Assembly (NCBI GenBank): GCA_002408445.1
Contig: DHSK01000139.1
Coordinates: 1 to 27,109 of the forward strand
Source: Syntrophomonas sp. UBA5288
Lineage (GTDB): Bacteria; Bacillota; Syntrophomonadia; Syntrophomonadales; Syntrophomonadaceae
Length of the DNA stretch: 27,109 nt
Reading direction: 5' to 3'
Positions 21,840 to 27,109 of this stretch are shown here, piece by piece. The notes beneath the pieces are model-generated. The model saw only the letters and a program-made list of their open reading frames with translations. It was not told where the DNA came from and made no database searches. Made by a program: the position numbers and the translations under genes. Position 1 is the first letter of the stretch. Each line of letters begins with the position of its first letter.

Positions 21840-23174
21840 ATGCTAGACAATAATGAGAAAATATCGAATAACTACTTTGACGGTTTAGAGGTATCAACTA
21901 CCCATAAAATAATATTTTATATTATTATGATGGCCTATTTTTTTGAGCAAATGGATAATTGGAATTTCGGTTTTATTGCTCCTGCATTAATGAAATCATG
22001 GTCATTAACAATGGCCCAGGTCAGTCAAATTACTTTTGCTTATTTTATGGCTATGACTCTTGGTGGACTTACTGGTGGAATAGTTTCCGATTTTATCGGT
22101 CGCAGAAAAACTTTTCTAGGCGCCATATTCCTGTTTTCAGCTGCTTCCATAGCTAATGGATTTGCAACCAGCTTATCAATGTTTATCGTCACCAGGGCAC
22201 TGACGGGTTTCGGTGTTTTTTGTATGATGGTAACTTCACAAGCCTATATTGCCGAGATGGCTCCGGCAGCAACTCGGGGAAAATGGCAAGGTCTTACTGC
22301 TGCAGTAGGTTTTTGCGCTGCACCGATTGTTGGTTTCCTATGTTTGAAGATTATTCCTTTACATGCCGAGGCATGGCGATATATTTTCTACTTCGGCGCT
22401 ATTGGATTTGTCGCTTTTGCCGTGGGTTTAAAATATCTTCATGAATCACCACGCTGGTTGGTAGCGCAAGGAAGAATGCCTGAAGCAGAAAAAATTGTTA
22501 AGCAAATTACTGGTGTGAATGTCGACTTAAGCGAAGCTGCATCCAAGGTGGTTCCCCGTGAAAAAGTTATGGATGTGCTGGTAGGCATGTTTTCTCCTAA
22601 ATATATTAAGCGAACTTTGGTGTTGTTATTTTTTGTCCTTATTTCCACCCCGGCAGGGTTTGTCGTTACGAACTGGACCACAACTCTTCTGAATCAAAGA
22701 GGATTAAATGTGGCGGAGTGCTTGCAAGCCTCGTTTATCCTAATGATCGGTGTTCCTGTAGGATTATTTATATCATCGCTGGTCTCCGATAAGGGAGGAC
22801 GAAAAATTCCTCTTGCAGTACTGTATGCCTTAGCCGCTGTGTTGGCAATTATTTTTGGACGTGTGAACGGATTTTTACCTATTGTCAGCGTCGGATTTCT
22901 GTTAATTGCCTGCATTATGGCCGGGAGTTTCATTTCTTTCAGTTATATTGCTGAATCTTACCCAACAAAAATGCGGAATACCGCTACCGGTACCCATAAC
23001 GCATTAGGACGTTTTGCAACATCGGGATTCCAGCTTGTTATACCTGTGCTTTTTGCCCAGTATAAATTTGCAGGTGTTTATACCGCTGTAGCAATTATGT
23101 TGATTCTTCCAGTCGCGGTAGTGCTAATATGGGGAATGCGTACGGGCGGTAAATCCCTGGAGGAAATCAGTTAA
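21840..23174 (+). CDS. major facilitator superfamily transporter
   Basis: A 444-residue, twelve-helix MFS protein. The loop 2-3 signature is seen in GGIVSDFIGRRKTFLG, and the sugar-porter-like HESPRWLVAQGR motif follows helix 6. The family includes proton symporters for sugars, aromatic acids and other organic anions. ATG 21840 follows AGGAGG at 21827-21832. The sulfotransferase gene starts 42 bases after its stop, so the two are likely co-transcribed, and the transporter is a good candidate for import of an organic sulfate ester or of the phenolic acceptor. The substrate is not determinable from sequence alone. Confidence 0.9.
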   Translation: MLDNNEKISNNYFDGLEVSTTHKIIFYIIMMAYFFEQMDNWNFGFIAPALMKSWSLTMAQVSQITFAYFMAMTLGGLTGGIVSDFIGRRKTFLGAIFLFSAASIANGFATSLSMFIVTRALTGFGVFCMMVTSQAYIAEMAPAATRGKWQGLTAAVGFCAAPIVGFLCLKIIPLHAEAWRYIFYFGAIGFVAFAVGLKYLHESPRWLVAQGRMPEAEKIVKQITGVNVDLSEAASKVVPREKVMDVLVGMFSPKYIKRTLVLLFFVLISTPAGFVVTNWTTTLLNQRGLNVAECLQASFILMIGVPVGLFISSLVSDKGGRKIPLAVLYALAAVLAIIFGRVNGFLPIVSVGFLLIACIMAGSFISFSYIAESYPTKMRNTATGTHNALGRFATSGFQLVIPVLFAQYKFAGVYTAVAIMLILPVAVVLIWGMRTGGKSLEEIS

Positions 23175-23216
23175 ATCAGTATTTATAATAATATTAATAA
23201 GGAAGGAGTAAAAGCC

Positions 23217-25097
23217 TTGAGAAATTACTTGGAAACTGAAAAGCATTTGATTACTTTGCAATTTGAGTCGGAAGAAAAGTTTTTAGCCGAGTTGCGATCA
23301 GGAAATTATACTGTAGAAAATCCACTCGTAGTTGAAAATCCCTATTTAATTAATCCGCTTGCCGCCGTTATTTGTTTTAATACTGCTGAAGAAACGACTG
23401 CTGAAATTACCGTAAAAGGTAAAGCAGCAGAAGGCGATTTTAAACATACCTTTCCTGCTGCTAAAGAGCATGTGCTGCCGATTTACGGATTGTATGACAA
23501 TTATGAAAACACGGTGGTTATAACTCTTGGCAATGGTCAAACAACACAAGTCAGAATTAAGGTTAAAGAATTAAATGTCAATAAAGCGCTCTATTGCCAT
23601 ACCACTTATGAGTATTTTGGGAAAGATCTGATGTTGCTCTCGACTACTACGCCTTTAATTGATTCATGTAGAAGTGTGGGTTTTGATTATGCCGGTGATT
23701 TAAGATGGATGATAACCAATATGCAAAGCTGGGATATTAAGAAACTGGCGAACGGAAGATTATTGTACACTTCTTATCGGACAATACAAAAACCCTACTA
23801 TTGCGTAGGACTCACGGAGATGGACTTGTGCGGAAAAATCTATAAAGAATATCGTTTGCCCGGCGGGGTCCACCATGATGCCGTAGAGTTGGAAAATGGC
23901 AATATATTAGCTGCTTCTGATAATGATTTCAATGATTCGGTTGAAGACTATGTGGTTGAGCTTGACAGAGCTACCGGGAACATACTCAAATCGTGGGATC
24001 TGAAGAATATCCTGCCGAGAGAATTAGGAAATGCAGGAGACTGGAATTACCACGACTGGTTCCACAATAATGCGGTTTGGTATGATAAACCAACCAATTC
24101 CATCACTATGTCAGGAAGGCATAAAGATGCCATCATCAACTTCGACTATGATACCGGTAAATTAAACTGGATCCTGGGTGATCCTGAAGGCTGGGGAGAA
24201 GAATGGCAGAAGTATTTCTTCAAAAATGTTACCAACGGGGATTTCGACTGGCAATATGAACAACATGCTGCTCAAATTTTGCCCAATGGCGATGTTTTCG
24301 TTTTTGACAACGGAACCTATCGTTCTAAAAATGAAGCCAACCGTGTTGATCCCCAAGAAAATTTCTCCCGTGGCGTAATCTACAGAATTGATACTGATAA
24401 AATGGAAATTGAGCAGGTTTGGCAGTACGGGAAAGAAAGAGGAGCAGAATTCTATTCTCCTTATATATGTAATGTTGATTATTATGGTGAAGGACATTAT
24501 ATGGTTCACTCGGGTGGTATAGCGACCTACAGAGGCAAACATACCGATGGCTTAGGCGCCATGCTCTTGAACAAGTATAATGACGAGCATATCCATTTAA
24601 CTTTGGAATCCATTACGGTTGAAGTACAAAATAATGAAGTTAAGTACGAATTGAGAGTCCAGGGTGGTAATTATTACCGGGCAAGAAGAATTAGCCCCTA
24701 TGATGAAAAAACCAATTTTGTTTTGGGTAAGGGCGAAATGCTGGGTGGATTTGGAGTAACGCCGGAGTTTATGAAAGTTAAGTTTAAAGACGCTGAAACA
24801 GAACTGCCTGAACAACATAACCTAAGTTTGATATTGGAAGAAGACCGGTTGGCTGTTCGCGCCACATTCAGGGAAGGATCTCAAGTTTTTCTTGAATTAG
24901 CAGGCCGACAAGGGTCGAAGTTCTACTTAATACCTACGGAAGTTCATGATGTTACAGCTGCCTGTGTTGATTTTGAGAAGCAAAACGACAATGACTTCCA
25001 ATTCTATGTAAGCAGGGAAAGCTTGTCCGGGGATTATGATATTTATCTGAATATTGATGATCTAAGATATGATACCAAGTGTTCAGTAAAATTATAA
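23217..25097 (+). CDS. arylsulfotransferase (ASST family), no signal peptide
   Basis: A 626-residue ASST-family protein, the PAPS-independent enzymes that move sulfate from a phenolic ester to another phenol through a sulfo-histidine. An N-terminal beta-sandwich domain (about 45-120) precedes a beta-propeller. H350 (YEQHAAQ), R369 (NGTYRS) and H431 (MVHSGG) are spaced like H356, R374 and H436 of the uropathogenic E. coli enzyme (numbers from memory); HHD at 219-221 may supply the remaining His. TTG 23217 is the start, 8 bases after AAGGAAGGAG. An in-frame stop lies at 23172-23174 and nothing between resembles a signal peptide, so the protein appears cytoplasmic, whereas the studied enterobacterial enzymes are exported. 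Codon and base use are AT-richer than in the ech genes. Confidence 0.9.
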   Translation: MRNYLETEKHLITLQFESEEKFLAELRSGNYTVENPLVVENPYLINPLAAVICFNTAEETTAEITVKGKAAEGDFKHTFPAAKEHVLPIYGLYDNYENTVVITLGNGQTTQVRIKVKELNVNKALYCHTTYEYFGKDLMLLSTTTPLIDSCRSVGFDYAGDLRWMITNMQSWDIKKLANGRLLYTSYRTIQKPYYCVGLTEMDLCGKIYKEYRLPGGVHHDAVELENGNILAASDNDFNDSVEDYVVELDRATGNILKSWDLKNILPRELGNAGDWNYHDWFHNNAVWYDKPTNSITMSGRHKDAIINFDYDTGKLNWILGDPEGWGEEWQKYFFKNVTNGDFDWQYEQHAAQILPNGDVFVFDNGTYRSKNEANRVDPQENFSRGVIYRIDTDKMEIEQVWQYGKERGAEFYSPYICNVDYYGEGHYMVHSGGIATYRGKHTDGLGAMLLNKYNDEHIHLTLESITVEVQNNEVKYELRVQGGNYYRARRISPYDEKTNFVLGKGEMLGGFGVTPEFMKVKFKDAETELPEQHNLSLILEEDRLAVRATFREGSQVFLELAGRQGSKFYLIPTEVHDVTAACVDFEKQNDNDFQFYVSRESLSGDYDIYLNIDDLRYDTKCSVKL

Positions 25098-25141
25098 GAG
25101 AAGGGTAAGCGTATAATTACGTATACCTCATAAGATTGGTA

Positions 25142-25185
25142 AACCAGCCCACCTTTCTCCGATTATCGAGAAGGGTGGGCTGGTT
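25142..25185. repeat. 18-bp hairpin after the sulfotransferase gene
   Basis: Arms 25142-25159 and 25168-25185 pair over 18 bp (one G-T pair) around an 8-base loop. Neither side carries a run of T, so termination is uncertain, though the position 44 bases after the stop suggests a 3' boundary. It contains at 25153-25168 the 16-bp sequence also found at 21336-21351. Confidence 0.7.
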
Positions 25186-25214
25186 GATGATTTGCTCTAT
25201 GGAGTGACAATAAA

Positions 25215-26039
25215 ATGGAAAAGCTCATCGTTTTAGGAACCGGTCATGCATTAACGACAAACTGTTATAATACATGTTTTGCGTTAACCCATGAAAACGA
25301 ATACATCTTGGTTGATGCAGGCGGGGGCAATGGTATATTGGGAATGTTGGAAAAGGCTAAAATTCCGGTTGCCAACATTCATAATGCTTTTGTTACCCAT
25401 AGGCATTCTGATCATATACTTGGCATACTCTGGATTATTCGCAAAATAGCAATGCTTATTCATACTGACCAATATGAGGGCAATCTTAATATCTACGGCC
25501 ATGCCGAAGTGATCCAGAATATATTAACGCTCATGCAAGTAACGCTTGATGCGGGAATTATTGGATTAATCGGTAAAAGGATTATGCTCTTTCCTGTAGG
25601 GGATGGACAAAAGGAAACCCTGGGCGGTTTAGAATTCACTTTTTTTGATATCCATTCGATAAAGGCTAAACAATTTGGTTTTAGGGTAAAACTGAAAAAT
25701 GGAGAGACTCTTACCTGCATGGGAGATGAACCGTATAATTCATTATGCCGGAAATATGTTGAAAATAGTGACTGGTTATTAGGTGAAGCGTTTTGTCTTT
25801 ATCGTGACCGTGAAATTTTTAAACCTTACGAGAAACATCACAGCACCGTAAAAGATGTCTGTGAAATAGCTGCCCAACTAAAGATAAAGAATCTGGTTTT
25901 GTGGCATACCGAGGATCGGAATTTAATCCATCGCCAAAAATTGTATACGGCCGAAGGACGAAGATACTACTGCGGGAATTTGTATGTTCCTAACGATCTT
26001 GATGTGCTGATCTTAAATGAGGCAGAAGCATCCTGGTAA
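25215..26039 (+). CDS. metallo-beta-lactamase-fold hydrolase, RNase Z/arylsulfatase-like
   Basis: A 274-residue MBL-fold protein. The metal motif THRHSDH gives H62, H64, D66 and H67; H147, D171 (MGDE) and H231 (LWHTED) complete a two-metal site as in RNase Z-like members. The substrate is unknown. RNase Z-like MBL enzymes include arylsulfatases (the Pseudoalteromonas carrageenovora type) and phosphodiesterases, so a sulfatase role beside an arylsulfotransferase and transporter is attractive but inferred. It is cytoplasmic, with no signal peptide. GGAGTGA lies before ATG 25215. The hairpin at 25142-25185 separates it from the sulfotransferase gene, so it may be on the same or a separate transcript. 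Confidence 0.85.
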   Translation: MEKLIVLGTGHALTTNCYNTCFALTHENEYILVDAGGGNGILGMLEKAKIPVANIHNAFVTHRHSDHILGILWIIRKIAMLIHTDQYEGNLNIYGHAEVIQNILTLMQVTLDAGIIGLIGKRIMLFPVGDGQKETLGGLEFTFFDIHSIKAKQFGFRVKLKNGETLTCMGDEPYNSLCRKYVENSDWLLGEAFCLYRDREIFKPYEKHHSTVKDVCEIAAQLKIKNLVLWHTEDRNLIHRQKLYTAEGRRYYCGNLYVPNDLDVLILNEAEASW

Positions 26040-26045
26040 AGAATA

Positions 26046-26073
26046 CTTAAACCTTTTGCAGTAAGGTTTTAAG
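26046..26073. terminator. weak hairpin between convergent genes
   Basis: CTTAAACCTT (26046-26055) pairs with AAGGTTTTAAG (26063-26073) with one bulged base. It lies in the 45-base gap between the convergent MBL and LysR genes and could end either message. No clear T run follows. Confidence 0.3.
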
Positions 26074-26084
26074 CGAATTCTGGA

Positions 26085-26996
26085 CTAGGAATATGAGTTA
26101 TCAACAAATTTTCTCATACTATTCAAAAATAATTGTATATTTGGATTGTGTAGTTTCGTACAGCTAACGCAGCCAACAAACGCTTTTAATGATGGTTTTA
26201 TGGGTACAGCAGTTAATAGTCTGCTCTTATTTCCGAACGTCCTGGCAATTGAAGTTGATAAACCAATTGCCAAGCCGCTTGCAATGGTTGAGGTATATAA
26301 ATCCTGGTTTACGGTTCGAAGCACGATGTTGGGCTTATTAATCCTTTTAAATAAACGTTCATAAATACTATTCATTTGTTCAAAATCTAAAATGGCATAA
26401 TTACTTTTAGAAATTTCGCTGATAGAAATAAAAGGTTTATCTGCCAAAGGAGAGTTTTTGTCAACCAGTACTAAATATTCACACTCAAAGAGAAAATTAA
26501 AGGTAAGGTTATTATCATCAAAGAATTTGGAGTCAAAATCATCCTCTATGATATTAACCAGTCCAATTGCATTGTGGTTGGTACAGATATCATGGATTAA
26601 TTGGGAAGGGCTTTTTTCAAGTATTAATAAATCAATATGGGGATATTTTATCCGAAATTGATGCAATAATTTAGGTAAACCCGAAGTAGAAAAAAACGGT
26701 GTAAGGAAAATAGTTAATGCTTCATCTTTATCGTTATTAATTTGAGGATTTACAGCGGCAAATAATTCAGCAATCTTAAGCAGGATTTCTTCCGCTTTTT
26801 CAACAACTTTTTCGCCTTCCGCAGTAAAATAAATTTTATTACCGGAGCGGTTTAAAATAGACACACCGATATGCTTTTCCATGGAGTGAATGGCATTACT
26901 TAACCCTTGCTGGGAAATATACAAATTTTCAGCTGCCTTACTGATGGAGCCAGCTTTGTGTACTTCAACCAAATATCGTAAATGCTCTATCTGCAT
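26085..26996 (-). CDS. LysR-family transcriptional regulator
   Basis: A 303-residue LysR protein on the minus strand. The N-terminal helix-turn-helix is clear (GSISKAAENLYISQQGLSNA), followed by a linker helix and an effector domain starting near residue 92 (EALTIFLTPFFS). It is distinct in sequence from the regulator at 17178. It converges with the MBL gene, and its promoter lies to the right, in 26997-27109, which runs to the window edge with no other gene visible. LysR genes usually sit divergent to a target, so the target may be beyond the window; control of the transporter-sulfotransferase genes is possible but not shown. Base composition is AT-rich like the rest of this cassette. Confidence 0.9.
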   Translation of the reverse strand: MQIEHLRYLVEVHKAGSISKAAENLYISQQGLSNAIHSMEKHIGVSILNRSGNKIYFTAEGEKVVEKAEEILLKIAELFAAVNPQINNDKDEALTIFLTPFFSTSGLPKLLHQFRIKYPHIDLLILEKSPSQLIHDICTNHNAIGLVNIIEDDFDSKFFDDNNLTFNFLFECEYLVLVDKNSPLADKPFISISEISKSNYAILDFEQMNSIYERLFKRINKPNIVLRTVNQDLYTSTIASGLAIGLSTSIARTFGNKSRLLTAVPIKPSLKAFVGCVSCTKLHNPNIQLFLNSMRKFVDNSYS

Positions 26997-27109
26997 CCAA
27001 GGTCACCATCCCAATTACAAAATCAATAATAACGGAATTCAAATTGATGGGTCGGGTATAGAAACAGGAAAATATCAATGTTAATGCTAGCAGTCTGTGT
27101 TAGAACTTG

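Overview
The window reads as chromosomal DNA of an anaerobic, Gram-positive-type (Bacillota/Firmicutes) sulfite or sulfate reducer. The evidence is the strong AGGAGG-type ribosome binding sites, frequent GTG and TTG starts, Ccs (System II) cytochrome c maturation and a reductive-type dsr cluster. The presence of dsrJOP as well as dsrMK suggests something near Desulfosporosinus/Desulfitobacterium more than classical Desulfotomaculum, but that placement comes from memory of those groups, not from a search. No sat, apr or qmo genes lie in the window, so sulfate reduction itself cannot be shown; sulfite reduction can.

Layout. (1) 1-2606: the 3' part of a DsrK/HdrD-like iron-sulfur protein, then a CoA-disulfide/persulfide-reductase-like flavoprotein fused to a rhodanese domain. 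(2) 2688-11547: the dissimilatory sulfite reductase block: ferredoxin, dsrA, dsrB, dsrD, an RsbRD_N-type protein (dsrT-like position), dsrM, dsrK, dsrJ, dsrO, dsrP, dsrC, closed by a strong rho-independent terminator. (3) 11651-16970: a complete six-subunit Ech-type energy-converting [NiFe] hydrogenase (echABCDEF) plus hypC. (4) 17058-18985: a LysR regulator with a candidate autoregulatory operator, and a nitrilase-family hydrolase. (5) 19038-21154: resB and resC, the System II haem c ligation machinery. (6) 21155-21839: a gene-poor junction holding a degraded gene end, transposon-end-like repeats and a MITE-like palindromic element. (7) 21840-26996: an AT-richer cassette with an MFS transporter, an arylsulfotransferase without a signal peptide, a metallo-beta-lactamase-fold hydrolase, and an opposing LysR gene.

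How it fits together. DsrAB reduces sulfite and, with DsrC, yields a DsrC trisulfide. DsrMKJOP passes electrons from menaquinol and/or the extracytoplasmic side to that product. Ech couples ferredoxin, protons/H2 and ion translocation, and the small ferredoxin in front of dsrA is a possible shared carrier. ResB/ResC would attach the three haems of DsrJ, the only c-type cytochrome in the window. Regions 2 to 5 therefore look like a near self-contained respiratory module. Region 7 is a separate candidate sulfate-ester handling unit that appears to have been inserted next to it, and it is the part most likely to hold undescribed biology. No rRNA, tRNA or CRISPR array was seen.
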